From: Rhabditoides inermis
Lineage: Eukaryota > Nematoda > Chromadorea > Rhabditida > Rhabditidae
Reading direction: 5' to 3'
DNA length: 64,000 bases
Assembly: GCA_963966185.1 (NCBI GenBank)
Contig: CAWZYM010000094.1
Span: forward strand, 124,001-188,000
Numbering within the stretch: position 1 is the first letter of the stretch; each line of letters starts with the position of its first letter. Below, piece by piece: positions 48,497 to 63,646 of the stretch. Below the pieces are notes generated by a model. That model searched no databases, had not been told where the DNA came from, and worked only from the letters and a program-made list of their open reading frames with translations. The translations under genes were made by a program, and so were the position numbers.

Positions 48497-49915
48497 GAAG
48501 GTAGCAGAGTGAATTGAGTGTTGGTGATTTCTGTTTTCTCAATTTCACAATTTGATACTCGCTTTGACTCCCCGCGATAGCAGCTCTGCTCTTAGCTTCG
48601 GCAACCTCGAAAACAATCTTGGAGGGTGGGGAGAAAAAGGGAAAGAGAGGGAGAACCTGTTGAGTGAGTAGAGTAAGAGTGTGTGAATGGGTGAGAGAGA
48701 GGGAGAGAGAGAAGAAGGTAGCAGAGTGAATTGAGTGTTGGTTATTTCTGTTTTCTCAATTTCACAATTTGATACTCGCTTTGACTCCCCGCGATAGCGA
48801 GCTCTGCTCTTAGCTTCGGCAACATCGAAAGAAAGAGAGAGGGAAAGAGAGGGAGAACCTGTTGAGTGAATAGAGTAAGAGTGTGTGAATGGGAGAGATA
48901 GGGAAAAGAGAGAAAAAGGTAGCAGAGTGAATTGAGTGTTGGTGATTTCTGTTCTCTCTCTCTCTCCCATTCACACACTCTCATCCTACCCATCCACTTT
49001 TTCTCCTCACCCTCCAAACAGTCCCCAAGAAATTTTTCGAAAGGTGTTGGTTATTTCTGTTTCCTTAATTTCACAAATTGATACTCAATTCGGAAAATTG
49101 GATGGGATGGCTGTCGACAGTTTGTTATGCTGTTTGGTGCTCGTCAGGGGCATTCCCACTCGACTAACCAGCTGTTCACTAATGCGGCCATCACATCCAA
49201 TGTTTTCGTGATGATTTCACCTTTCGAAAAATTTCTTGGGGACTATTTGGAGGGTGAGGAGAAAAAGTAGATGGGTAGAATGAGAGTGTGTGAATGGGGG
49301 AGAGAGAGGGAGAGAGAGAAGAAGGTAGCAGAGTGAATTGAGTGTTGGTGATTTCTGTTTTCTCAATTTCACAATTTGATACTCGCTTTGACTCCCCGCG
49401 ATAGCAGCTCTGCTCTTAGCTTCGGCAACCTCGAAAACAATCTTGGAGGGTGGGGAGAAAAAGGGAAAGAGAGGGAGAACCTGTTGAGTGAGTAAAGTAA
49501 GAGTGTGTGAATGGGTGAGAGAGAGGGAGAGAGAGAAGAAGGTAGAAGAGTGAATTGAGTGTTGGCTATTTCTGTTCTCTCTCTCTCTCCCATTCACACA
49601 CTTTCATCCTACCCATCCACTTTTTCTCCTCACCCTCCAAACAGTCCCCAAGAAATTTTTCGAAAGGTGTTGGTTATTTCTGTTTCCTTAATTTCACAAA
49701 TTGATACTCATTCGGAAAATTGGATGGGATGGCTGTCGACAGTTTGTTATGCTGTTTGGTGCTCGTCAGGGGCATTCCCACTCGACTAACCAGCTGTTCA
49801 CTAATGCGGCCATCACATCCAATGTTTTCGTGATGATTTCAACCTTTCGAAAAATTTCTTGGGGACTGTTTGGAGGGTGAGGAGAAAAAGTGGATGGGTA
49901 GAATGAGAGTGTGTG

Positions 49916-49965
<50 letters not shown>

Positions 49966-50764
49966 GAAGGTAGCAGAGTGAATTGAGTGTTGGTGATTTC
50001 TGTTTTCTCAATTTCACAATTTGATACTCGCTTTGACTCCCCGCGATAGCAGCTCTGCTCTTAGCTTCGGCAACCTCGAAAACAATCTTGGAGGGTGGGG
50101 AGAAAAAGGGAAAGAGAGGGAGAACCTGTTGAGTGAGTAGAGTAAGAGTGTGTGAATGGGTGAGAGAGAGGGAGAGAGAGAAGAAGGTAGCAGAGTGAAT
50201 TGAGTGTTGGCTATTTCTGTTTTCTCAATTTCACAATTTGATACTCGCTTTGACTCCCCGCGATAGCGATCTCTGCTCTTAGCTTCGGCAACATCGAAAG
50301 AAAGAGAGAGGGAAAGAGAGGGAGAACCTGTTGAGTGAATAGAGTAAGAGTGTGTGAATGGGAGAGATAGGGAAAAGAGAGAAGAAGGTAGCAGAGAGAA
50401 TTGAGTGTTGGTGATTTCTGTTCTCTCTCTCTCTCTCTCCCATTCACACACTCTCATCCTACCCATCCACTTTTTCTCCTCACCCTCCAAACAGTCCCCA
50501 AGAAATTTTTCGAAAGGTGTTGGTTATTTCTGTTTCCTTAATTTCACAAATTGATACTCATTCGGAAAATTGGATGGGATGGCTGTCGACAGTTTGTTAT
50601 GCTGTTTGGTGCTCGTCAGGGGCATTCCCACTCGACTAACCAGCTGTTCACTAATGCGGCCATCACATCCAATGTTTTCGTGATGATTTCACCTTTCGAA
50701 AAATTTCTTGGGGACTGTTTGGAGGGTGAGGAGAAAAAGTGGATGGGTAGAATGAGAGTGTGTG

Positions 50765-50811
<47 letters not shown>

Positions 50812-51425
50812 GAGAGAGGGAGAGAGAGAAGAAGGTAGCAGAGTGAATTGAGTGTTGGTGATTTCTGTTTTCTCAATTTCACAATTTGATACTCGCTTTG
50901 ACTCCCCGCGATAGCAGCTCTGCTCTTAGCTTCGGCAACCTCGAAAACAATCTTGGAGGGTGGGGAGAAAAAGGGAAAGAGAGGGAGAACCTGTTGAGTG
51001 AGTAAAGTAAGAGTGTGTGAATGGGTGAGAGAGAGGGAGAGAGAGAAGAAGGTAGAAGAGTGAATTGAGTGTTGGCTATTTCTGTTCTCTCTCTCTCTCC
51101 CATTCACACACTTTCATCCTACCCATCCACTTTTTCTCCTCACCCTCCAAACAGTCCCCAAGAAATTTTTCGAAAGGTGTTGGTTATTTCTGTTTCCTTA
51201 ATTTCACAAATTGATACTCATTCGGAAAATTGGATGGGATGGCTGTCGACAGTTTGTTATGCTGTTTGGTGCTCGTCAGGGGCATTCCCACTCGACTAAC
51301 CAGCTGTTCACTAATGCGGCCATCACATCCAATGTTTTCGTGATGATTTCAACCTTTCGAAAAATTTCTTGGGGACTGTTTGGAGGGTGAGGAGAAAAAG
51401 TGGATGGGTAGAATGAGAGTGTGTG

Positions 51426-51477
<52 letters not shown>

Positions 51478-52063
51478 GAAGGTAGCAGAGTGAATTGAGT
51501 GTTGGTGATTTCTGTTTTCTCAATTTCACAATTTGATACTCGCTTTGACTCCCCGCGATAGCAGCTCTGCTCTTAGCTTCGGCAACCTCGAAAACAATCT
51601 TGGAGGGTGGGGAGAAAAAGGGAAAGAGAGGGAGAACCTGTTGAGTGAGTAGAGTAAGAGTGTGTGAATGGGTGAGAGAGAGGGAGAGAGAGAAGAAGGT
51701 AGCAGAGTGAATTGAGTGTTGGCTATTTCTGTTTTCTCAATTTCACAATTTGATACTCGCTTTGACTCCCCGCGATAGCGATCTCTGCTCTTAGCTTCGG
51801 CAACATCGAAAGAAAGAGAGAGGGAAAGAGAGGGAGAACCTGTTGAGTGAATAGAGTAAGAGTGTGTGAATGGGAGAGATAGGGAAAAGAGAGAAGAAGG
51901 TAGCAGAGAGAATTGAGTGTTGGTGATTTCTGTTCTCTCTCTCTCTCTCTCCCATTCACACACTCTCATCCTACCCATCCACTTTTTCTCCTCACCCTCC
52001 AAACAGTCCCCAAGAAATTTTTCGAAAGGTGTTGGTTATTTCTGTTTCCTTAATTTCACAAAT

Positions 52064-52276
52064 TGATACTCATTCGGAAAATTGGATGGGATGGCTGTCG
52101 ACAGTTTGTTATGCTGTTTGGTGCTCGTCAGGGGCATTCCCACTCGACTAACCAGCTGTTCACTAATGCGGCCATCACATCCAATGTTTTCGTGATGATT
52201 TCACCTTTCGAAAAATTTCTTGGGGACTGTTTGGAGGGTGAGGAGAAAAAGTGGATGGGTAGAATGAGAGTGTGTG

Positions 52277-52323
<47 letters not shown>

Positions 52324-52935
52324 GAGAGAGGGAGAGAGAGAAGAAGGTAGCAGAGTGAATTGAGTGTTGGTGATTTCTGTTTTCTCAATTTCACAATTTG
52401 ATACTCGCTTTGACTCCCCGCGATAGCAGCTCTGCTCTTAGCTTCGGCAACCTCGAAAACAATCTTGGAGGGTGGGGAGAAAAAGGGAAAGAGAGGAGAA
52501 CCTGTTGAGTGAGTAGAGTAAGAGTGTGTGAATGGGTGAGAGAGAGGGAGAGAGAGAAGAAGGTAGCAGAGTGAATTGAGTGTTGGTGATTTCTGTTCTC
52601 TCTCTCTCTCCCATTCACACACTCTCATCCTACCCATCCACTTTTTCTCCTCACCCTCCAAACAGTCCCCAAGAAATTTTTCGAAAGGTGTTGGTTATTT
52701 CTGTTTCCTTAATTTCACAAATTGATACTCATTCGGAAAATTGGATGGGATGGCTGTCGACAGTTTGTTATGCTGTTTGGTGCTCGTCAGGGGCATTCCC
52801 ACTCGACTAACCAGCTGTTCACTAATGCGGCCATCACATCCAATGTTTTCGTGATGATTTCACCTTTCGAAAAATTTCTTGGGGACTGTTTGGAGGGTGA
52901 GGAGAAAAAGTGGATGGGTAGAATAAGAGTGTGTG

Positions 52936-52991
<56 letters not shown>

Positions 52992-55668
52992 GAAGGTAGC
53001 AGAGTGAATTGAGTGTTGGGGATTTCTGTTTTCTCAATTTCACAATTTGATACTCGCTTTGACTCCCCGCAATAGCAGCTCTGCTCTTAGCTTCGGCAAC
53101 CTCGAAAACAATCTTGGAGGGTGGGGAGAAAAAGGGAAAGAGAGGGAGAACCTGTTGAGTGAGTAGAGTAAGAGTGTGTGATTGGGAGAGAGAGAGGGAG
53201 AGAGAAAAGAAGATAGCAGAGTGAATTGAGTGTTGGTGATTTCTGTTCTCTCTCTCTCTCTCTCTCCCCCATTCACACACTCTCATCCTACCCATCCACT
53301 TTTTCTCCTCACCCTCCAAACAGTCCCCAAGAAATTTTTCGAAAGGTGTTGGTTATTTCTGTTTCCTTAATTTCACAAATTGATACTCAATTCGGAAAAT
53401 TGGATGGGATGGCTGTCGACAGTTTGTTATGCTGTTTGGTGCTCGTCAGGGGCATTCCCACTCGACTAACCAGCTGTTCACTAATGCGGCCATCACATTC
53501 AATGTTTTCGTGATGATTTCACCTTTCGAAAAATTTCTTGGGGACTATTTGGAGGGTGAGGAGAAAAAGTAGATGGGTAGAATGAGAGTGTGTGAATGGG
53601 GGAGAGAGAGGGAGAGAGAGAAGAAGGTAGCAGAGTGAATTGAGTGTTGGTGATTTCTGTTTTCTCAGTTTCACAATTTGATACTCGCTTTGACTCCCCG
53701 CGATAGCGAGCTCTGCTCTTAGCTTCGGCAACCTCGAAAACAATCTTGGAGGGTGGGGAGAAAAAGGGAAAGAGAGGGAGAACCTGTTGAGTGAGTAGAG
53801 TAAGAGTGTGTGAATGGGTGAGAGAGAGGGAGAGAGAGAAGAAGGTAGCAGAGTGAATTGAGTGTTGGTTATTTCTGTTTTCTCAATTTCACAATTTGAT
53901 ACTCGCTTTGACTCCCCGCGATAGCGAGCTCTGCTCTTAGCTTCGGCAACATCGAAAGAAAGAGAGAGGGAAAGAGAGGGAGAACCTGTTGAGTGAATAG
54001 AGTAAGAGTGTGTGAATGGGAGAGATAGGGAAAAGAGAGAAGAAGGTAGCAGAGTGAATTGAGTGTTGGTGATTTCTGTTCTCTCTCTCTCTCCCATTCA
54101 CACACTCTCATCCTACCCATCCACTTTTTCTCCTCACCCTCCAAACAGTCCCCAAGAAATTTTTCGAAAGGTGTTGGTTATTTCTGTTTCCTTAATTTCA
54201 CAAATTGATACTCAATTCGGAAAATTGGATGGGATGGCTGTCGACAGTTTGTTATGCTGTTTGGTGCTCGTCAGGGGCATTCCCACTCGACTAACCAGCT
54301 GTTCACTAATGCGGCCATCACATCCAATGTTTTCGTGATGATTTCACCTTTCGAAAAATTTCTTGGGGACTATTTGGAGGGTGAGGAGAAAAAGTAGATG
54401 GGTAGAATGAGAGTGTGTGAATGGGGGAGAGAGAGGGAGAGAGAGAAGAAGGTAGCAGAGTGAATTGAGTGTTGGTGATTTCTGTTTTCTCAATTTCACA
54501 ATTTGATACTCGCTTTGACTCCCCGCGATAGCAGCTCTGCTCTTAGCTTCGGCAACCTCGAAAACAATCTTGGAGGGTGGGGAGAAAAAGGGAAAGAGAG
54601 GGAGAACCTGTTGAGTGAGTAAAGTAAGAGTGTGTGAATGGGTGAGAGAGAGGGAGAGAGAGAAGAAGGTAGAAGAGTGAATTGAGTGTTGGCTATTTCT
54701 GTTCTCTCTCTCTCTCCCATTCACACACTTTCATCCTACCCATCCACTTTTTCTCCTCACCCTCCAAACAGTCCCCAAGAAATTTTTCGAAAGGTGTTGG
54801 TTATTTCTGTTTCCTTAATTTCACAAATTGATACTCAATTCGGAAAATTGGATGGGATGGCTGTCGACAGTTTGTTATGCTGTTTGGTGCTCGTCAGGGG
54901 CATTCCCACTCGACTAACCAGCTGTTCACTAATGCGGCCATCACATCCAATGTTTTCGTGATGATTTCACCTTTCGAAAAATTTCTTGGGGACTATTTGG
55001 AGGGTGAGGAGAAAAAGTAGATGGGTAGAATGAGAGTGTGTGAATGGGGGAGAGAGAGGGAGAGAGAGAAGAAGGTAGCAGAGTGAATTGAGTGTTGGTG
55101 ATTTCTGTTTTCTCAATTTCACAATTTGATACTCGCTTTGACTCCCCGCGATAGCAGCTCTGCTCTTAGCTTCGGCAACCTCGAAAACAATCTTGGAGGG
55201 TGGGGAGAAAAAGGGAAAGAGAGGGAGAACCTGTTGAGTGAGTAAAGTAAGAGTGTGTGAATGGGTGAGAGAGAGGGAGAGAGAGAAGAAGGTAGAAGAG
55301 TGAATTGAGTGTTGGCTATTTCTGTTCTCTCTCTCTCTCCCATTCACACACTTTCATCCTACCCATCCACTTTTTCTCCTCACCCTCCAAACAGTCCCCA
55401 AGAAATTTTTCGAAAGGTGTTGGTTATTTCTGTTTCCTTAATTTCACAAATTGATACTCATTCGGAAAATTGGATGGGATGGCTGTCGACAGTTTGTTAT
55501 GCTGTTTGGTGCTCGTCAGGGGCATTCCCACTCGACTAACCAGCTGTTCACTAATGCGGCCATCACATCCAATGTTTTCGTGATGATTTCAACCTTTCGA
55601 AAAATTTCTTGGGGACTGTTTGGAGGGTGAGGAGAAAAAGTGGATGGGTAGAATGAGAGTGTGTGAAT

Positions 55669-55705
<37 letters not shown>

Positions 55706-57124
55706 GAAGGTAGCAGAGTGAATTGAGTGTTGGTGATTTCTGTTTTCTCAATTTCACAATTTGATACTCGCTTTGACTCCCCGCGATAGCAGCTCTGCTC
55801 TTAGCTTCGGCAACCTCGAAAACAATCTTGGAGGGTGGGGAGAAAAAGGGAAAGAGAGGGAGAACCTGTTGAGTGAGTAGAGTAAGAGTGTGTGAATGGG
55901 TGAGAGAGAGGGAGAGAGAGAAGAAGGTAGCAGAGTGAATTGAGTGTTGGTTATTTCTGTTTTCTCAATTTCACAATTTGATACTCGCTTTGACTCCCCG
56001 CGATAGCGAGCTCTGCTCTTAGCTTCGGCAACATCGAAAGAAAGAGAGAGGGAAAGAGAGGGAGAACCTGTTGAGTGAATAGAGTAAGAGTGTGTGAATG
56101 GGAGAGATAGGGAAAAGAGAGAAAAAGGTAGCAGAGTGAATTGAGTGTTGGTGATTTCTGTTCTCTCTCTCTCTCCCATTCACACACTCTCATCCTACCC
56201 ATCCACTTTTTCTCCTCACCCTCCAAACAGTCCCCAAGAAATTTTTCGAAAGGTGTTGGTTATTTCTGTTTCCTTAATTTCACAAATTGATACTCAATTC
56301 GGAAAATTGGATGGGATGGCTGTCGACAGTTTGTTATGCTGTTTGGTGCTCGTCAGGGGCATTCCCACTCGACTAACCAGCTGTTCACTAATGCGGCCAT
56401 CACATCCAATGTTTTCGTGATGATTTCACCTTTCGAAAAATTTCTTGGGGACTATTTGGAGGGTGAGGAGAAAAAGTAGATGGGTAGAATGAGAGTGTGT
56501 GAATGGGGGAGAGAGAGGGAGAGAGAGAAGAAGGTAGCAGAGTGAATTGAGTGTTGGTGATTTCTGTTTTCTCAATTTCACAATTTGATACTCGCTTTGA
56601 CTCCCCGCGATAGCAGCTCTGCTCTTAGCTTCGGCAACCTCGAAAACAATCTTGGAGGGTGGGGAGAAAAAGGGAAAGAGAGGGAGAACCTGTTGAGTGA
56701 GTAAAGTAAGAGTGTGTGAATGGGTGAGAGAGAGGGAGAGAGAGAAGAAGGTAGAAGAGTGAATTGAGTGTTGGCTATTTCTGTTCTCTCTCTCTCTCCC
56801 ATTCACACACTTTCATCCTACCCATCCACTTTTTCTCCTCACCCTCCAAACAGTCCCCAAGAAATTTTTCGAAAGGTGTTGGTTATTTCTGTTTCCTTAA
56901 TTTCACAAATTGATACTCATTCGGAAAATTGGATGGGATGGCTGTCGACAGTTTGTTATGCTGTTTGGTGCTCGTCAGGGGCATTCCCACTCGACTAACC
57001 AGCTGTTCACTAATGCGGCCATCACATCCAATGTTTTCGTGATGATTTCAACCTTTCGAAAAATTTCTTGGTGACTGTTTGGAGGGTGAGGAGAAAAAGT
57101 GGATGGGTAGAATGAGAGTGTGTG

Positions 57125-57178
<54 letters not shown>

Positions 57179-57200
57179 GAAGGTAGCAGAGTGAATTGAG
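52064..57200 (+). repeat. Recent multi-kb block duplication inside the composite array
   Basis: The segment from about 45,480 to 50,000 recurs here with the same module order and private variants (GGGTAGAATAAGAG, GCAATAGCAG, GGTAGAAGAG with CACTTTCATCC, GAGAAAAAGGTAGC). The offset is 6,584-6,594 bp up to about 54,344, then 7,209 bp, because one extra B-A module (about 615-623 bp) has been added near 54,860-55,482. The first part also matches about 40,620-43,500 at an offset of about 4,860. Confidence 0.85.
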
Positions 57201-57977
57201 TGTTGGTGATTTCTGTTTTCTCAATTTCACAATTTGATACTCGCTTTGACTCCCCGCGATAGCAGCTCTGCTCTTAGCTTCGGCAACCTCGAAAACAATC
57301 TTGGAGGGTGGGGAGAAAAAGGGAAAGAGAGGGAGAACCTGTTGAGTGAGTAGAGTAAGAGTGTGTGAATGGGTGAGAGAGAGAGGGAGAGAGAGAAGAA
57401 GGTAGCAGAGTGAATTGAGTGTTGGCTATTTCTGTTTTCTCAATTTCACAATTTGATACTCGCTTTGACTCCCCGCGATAGCGAGCTCTGCTCTTAGCTT
57501 CGGCAACATCGAAAGAAAGAGAGAGGGAAAGAGAGGGAGAACCTGTTGAGTGAATAGAGTAAGAGTGTGTGAATGGGAGAGATAGGGAAAAGAGAGAAGA
57601 AGGTAGCAGAGAGAATTGAGTGTTGGTGATTTCTGTTCTCTCTCTCTCTCTCCCATTCACACACTCTCATCCTACCCATCCACTTTTTCTCCTCACCCTC
57701 CAAACAGTCCCCAAGAAATTTTTCGAAAGGTGTTGGTTATTTCTGTTTCCTTAATTTCACAAATTGATACTCATTCGGAAAATTGGATGGGATGGCTGTC
57801 GACAGTTTGTTATGCTGTTTGGTGCTCGTCAGGGGCATTCCCACTCGACTAACCAGCTGTTCACTAATGCGGCCATCACATCCAATGTTTTCGTGATGAT
57901 TTCACCTTTCGAAAAATTTCTTGGGGACTGTTTGGAGGGTGAGGAGAAAAAGTGGATGGGTAGAATGAGAGTGTGTG

Positions 57978-58031
<54 letters not shown>

Positions 58032-58624
58032 GAAGGTAGCAGAGTGAATTGAGTGTTGGTGATTTCTGTTTTCTCAATTTCACAATTTGATACTCGCTTT
58101 GACTCCCCGCGATAGCAGCTCTGCTCTTAGCTTCGGCAACCTCGAAAACAATCTTGGAGGGTGGGGAGAAAAAGGGAAAGAGAGGAGAACCTGTTGAGTG
58201 AGTAGAGTAAGAGTGTGTGAATGGGTGAGAGAGAGGGAGAGAGAGAAGAAGGTAGCAGAGTGAATTGAGTGTTGGTGATTTCTGTTCTCTCTCTCTCTCC
58301 CATTCACACACTCTCATCCTACCCATCCACTTTTTCTCCTCACCCTCCAAACAGTCCCCAAGAAATTTTTCGAAAGGTGTTGGTTATTTCTGTTTCCTTA
58401 ATTTCACAAATTGATACTCATTCGGAAAATTGGATGGGATGGCTGTCGACAGTTTGTTATGCTGTTTGGTGCTCGTCAGGGGCATTCCCACTCGACTAAC
58501 CAGCTGTTCACTAATGCGGCCATCACATCCAATGTTTTCGTGATGATTTCACCTTTCGAAAAATTTCTTGGGGACTGTTTGGAGGGTGAGGAGAAAAAGT
58601 GGATGGGTAGAATAAGAGTGTGTG

Positions 58625-58670
<46 letters not shown>

Positions 58671-59554
58671 GAAGGTAGCAGAGTGAATTGAGTGTTGGGG
58701 ATTTCTGTTTTCTCAATTTCACAATTTGATACTCGCTTTGACTCCCCGCAATAGCAGCTCTGCTCTTAGCTTCGGCAACCTCGAAAACAATCTTGGAGGG
58801 TGGGGAGAAAAAGGGAAAGAGAGGGAGAACCTGTTGAGTGAGTAGAGTAAGAGTGTGTGATTGGGAGAGAGAGAGGGAGAGAGAAAAGAAGATAGCAGAG
58901 TGAATTGAGTGTTGGTGATTTCTGTTCTCTCTCTCTCTCTCTCTCCCCCATTCACACACTCTCATCCTACCCATCCACTTTTTCTCCTCACCCTCCAAAC
59001 AGTCCCCAAGAAATTTTTCGAAAGGTGTTGGTTATTTCTGTTTCCTTAATTTCACAAATTGATACTCAATTCGGAAAATTGGATGGGATGGCTGTCGACA
59101 GTTTGTTATGCTGTTTGGTGCTCGTCAGGGGCATTCCCACTCGACTAACCAGCTGTTCACTAATGCGGCCATCACATTCAATGTTTTCGTGATGATTTCA
59201 CCTTTCGAAAATTTCTTGGGGACTATTTGGAGGGTGAGGAGAAAAAGTAGATGGGTAGAATGAGAGTGTGTGAATGGGGGAGAGAGAGGGAGAGAGAGAA
59301 GAAGGTAGCAGAGTGAATTGAGTGTTGGTGATTTCTGTTTTCTCAATTTCACAATTTGATACTCGCTTTGACTCCCCGCGATAGCGAGCTCTGCTCTTAG
59401 CTTCGGCAACCTCGAAAACAATCTTGGAGGGTGGGGAGAAAAAGGGAAAGAGAGGGAGAACCTGTTGAGTGAGTAGAGTAAGAGTGTGTGAATGGGAGAG
59501 AGAGAGGGAGAGAGAGAAGAAGGTAGCAGAGTGAATTGAGTGTTGGTGATTTCT

Positions 59555-59590
<36 letters not shown>

Positions 59591-59913
59591 ATTCACACAC
59601 TCTCATCCTACCCATCCACTTTTTCTCCTCACCCTCCAAACAGTCCCCAAGAAATTTTTCGAAAGGTGTTGGTTATTTCTGTTTCCTTAATTTCACAAAT
59701 TGATACTCATTCGGAAAATTGGATGGGATGGCTGTCGACAGTTTGTTATGCTGTTTGGTGCTCGTCAGGGGCATTCCCACTCGACTAACCAGCTGTTCAC
59801 TAATGCGGCCATCACATCCAATGTTTTCGTGATGATTTCACCTTTCGAAAAATTTCTTGGGGACTGTTTGGAGGGTGAGGAGAAAAAGTGGATGGGTAGA
59901 ATGAGAGTGTGTG

Positions 59914-59981
<68 letters not shown>

Positions 59982-60574
59982 GAAGGTAGCAGAGTGAATT
60001 GAGTGTTGGTGATTTCTGTTTTCTCAATTTCACAATTTGATACTCGCTTTGACTCCCCGCGATAGCAGCTCTGCTCTTAGCTTCGGCAACCTCGAAAACA
60101 ATCTTGGAGGGTGGGGAGAAAAAGGGAAAGAGAGGAGAACCTGTTGAGTGAGTAGAGTAAGAGTGTGTGAATGGGTGAGAGAGAGGGAGAGAGAGAAGAA
60201 GGTAGCAGAGTGAATTGAGTGTTGGTGATTTCTGTTCTCTCTCTCTCTCCCATTCACACACTCTCATCCTACCCATCCACTTTTTCTCCTCACCCTCCAA
60301 ACAGTCCCCAAGAAATTTTTCGAAAGGTGTTGGTTATTTCTGTTTCCTTAATTTCACAAATTGATACTCATTCGGAAAATTGGATGGGATGGCTGTCGAC
60401 AGTTTGTTATGCTGTTTGGTGCTCGTCAGGGGCATTCCCACTCGACTAACCAGCTGTTCACTAATGCGGCCATCACATCCAATGTTTTCGTGATGATTTC
60501 ACCTTTCGAAAAATTTCTTGGGGACTGTTTGGAGGGTGAGGAGAAAAAGTGGATGGGTAGAATAAGAGTGTGTG

Positions 60575-60620
<46 letters not shown>

Positions 60621-61489
60621 GAAGGTAGCAGAGTGAATTGAGTGTTGGGGATTTCTGTTTTCTCAATTTCACAATTTGATACTCGCTTTGACTCCCCGCA
60701 ATAGCAGCTCTGCTCTTAGCTTCGGCAACCTCGAAAACAATCTTGGAGGGTGGGGAGAAAAAGGGAAAGAGAGGGAGAACCTGTTGAGTGAGTAGAGTAA
60801 GAGTGTGTGATTGGGAGAGAGAGAGGGAGAGAGAAAAGAAGATAGCAGAGTGAATTGAGTGTTGGTGATTTCTGTTCTCTCTCTCTCTCTCTCCCCCCCA
60901 TTCACACACTCTCATCCTACCCATCCACTTTTTCTCCTCACCCTCCAAACAGTCCCCAAGAAATTTTTCGAAAGGTGTTGGTTATTTCTGTTTCCTTAAT
61001 TTCACAAATTGATACTCAATTCGGAAAATTGGATGGGATGGCTGTCGACAGTTTGTTATGCTGTTTGGTGCTCGTCAGGGGCATTCCCACTCGACTAACC
61101 AGCTGTTCACTAATGCGGCCATCACATTCAATGTTTTCGTGATGATTTCACCTTTCGAAAAATTTCTTGGGGACTGTTTGGAGGGTGAGGAGAAAAAGTT
61201 GATGGGTAGAATGAGAGTGTGTGAATGGGGGAGAGAGAGGGAGAGAGAGAAGAAGGTAGCAGAGTGAATTGAGAGTTGGTGATTTCTGTTTTCTCAATTT
61301 CACAATTTGATACTCGCTTTGACTCCCCGCGATAGCGAGCTCTGCTCTTAGCTTCGGCAACATCGAAAGAAAGAGAGAGGGAAAGAGAGGGAGAACCTGT
61401 TGAGTGAGTAGAGTAAGAGTGTGTGAATGGGTGAGAGAGAGAGGGAGAGAGAGAAGAAGGTAGCAGAGTGAATTGAGTGTTGGCTATTT

Positions 61490-62035
61490 CTGTTTTCTCA
61501 ATTTCACAATTTGATACTCGCTTTGACTCCCCGCGATAGCGAGCTCTGCTCTTAGCTTCGGCAACATCGAAAGAAAGAGAGAGGGAAAGAGAGGGAGAAC
61601 CTGTTGAGTGAATAGAGTAAGAGTGTGTGAATGGGAGAGATAGGGAAAAGAGAGAAGAAGGTAGCAGAGAGAATTGAGTGTTGGTGATTTCTGTTCTCTC
61701 TCTCTCTCTCCCATTCACACACTCTCATCCTACCCATCCACTTTTTCTCCTCACCCTCCAAACAGTCCCCAAGAAATTTTTCGAAAGGTGTTGGTTATTT
61801 CTGTTTCCTTAATTTCACAAATTGATACTCATTCGGAAAATTGGATGGGATGGCTGTCGACAGTTTGTTATGCTGTTTGGTGCTCGTCAGGGGCATTCCC
61901 ACTCGACTAACCAGCTGTTCACTAATGCGGCCATCACATCCAATGTTTTCGTGATGATTTCACCTTTCGAAAAATTTCTTGGGGACTGTTTGGAGGGTGA
62001 GGAGAAAAAGTGGATGGGTAGAATGAGAGTGTGTG

Positions 62036-62087
<52 letters not shown>

Positions 62088-62680
62088 GAAGGTAGCAGAG
62101 TGAATTGAGTGTTGGTGATTTCTGTTTTCTCAATTTCACAATTTGATACTCGCTTTGACTCCCCGCGATAGCAGCTCTGCTCTTAGCTTCGGCAACCTCG
62201 AAAACAATCTTGGAGGGTGGGGAGAAAAAGGGAAAGAGAGGAGAACCTGTTGAGTGAGTAGAGTAAGAGTGTGTGAATGGGTGAGAGAGAGGGAGAGAGA
62301 GAAGAAGGTAGCAGAGTGAATTGAGTGTTGGTGATTTCTGTTCTCTCTCTCTCTCCCATTCACACACTCTCATCCTACCCATCCACTTTTTCTCCTCACC
62401 CTCCAAACAGTCCCCAAGAAATTTTTCGAAAGGTGTTGGTTATTTCTGTTTCCTTAATTTCACAAATTGATACTCATTCGGAAAATTGGATGGGATGGCT
62501 GTCGACAGTTTGTTATGCTGTTTGGTGCTCGTCAGGGGCATTCCCACTCGACTAACCAGCTGTTCACTAATGCGGCCATCACATCCAATGTTTTCGTGAT
62601 GATTTCACCTTTCGAAAAATTTCTTGGGGACTGTTTGGAGGGTGAGGAGAAAAAGTGGATGGGTAGAATAAGAGTGTGTG

Positions 62681-62726
<46 letters not shown>

Positions 62727-63610
62727 GAAGGTAGCAGAGTGAATTGAGTGTTGGGGATTTCTGTTTTCTCAATTTCACAATTTGATACTCGCTTTGACTC
62801 CCCGCAATAGCAGCTCTGCTCTTAGCTTCGGCAACCTCGAAAACAATCTTGGAGGGTGGGGAGAAAAAGGGAAAGAGAGGGAGAACCTGTTGAGTGAGTA
62901 GAGTAAGAGTGTGTGATTGGGAGAGAGAGAGGGAGAGAGAAAAGAAGATAGCAGAGTGAATTGAGTGTTGGTGATTTCTGTTCTCTCTCTCTCTCTCTCT
63001 CCCCCATTCACACACTCTCATCCTACCCATCCACTTTTTCTCCTCACCCTCCAAACAGTCCCCAAGAAATTTTTCGAAAGGTGTTGGTTATTTCTGTTTC
63101 CTTAATTTCACAAATTGATACTCAATTCGGAAAATTGGATGGGATGGCTGTCGACAGTTTGTTATGCTGTTTGGTGCTCGTCAGGGGCATTCCCACTCGA
63201 CTAACCAGCTGTTCACTAATGCGGCCATCACATTCAATGTTTTCGTGATGATTTCACCTTTCGAAAATTTCTTGGGGACTATTTGGAGGGTGAGGAGAAA
63301 AAGTAGATGGGTAGAATGAGAGTGTGTGAATGGGGGAGAGAGAGGGAGAGAGAGAAGAAGGTAGCAGAGTGAATTGAGTGTTGGTGATTTCTGTTTTCTC
63401 AATTTCACAATTTGATACTCGCTTTGACTCCCCGCGATAGCGAGCTCTGCTCTTAGCTTCGGCAACCTCGAAAACAATCTTGGAGGGTGGGGAGAAAAAG
63501 GGAAAGAGAGGGAGAACCTGTTGAGTGAGTAGAGTAAGAGTGTGTGAATGGGAGAGAGAGAGGGAGAGAGAGAAGAAGGTAGCAGAGTGAATTGAGTGTT
63601 GGTGATTTCT

Positions 63611-63646
<36 letters not shown>

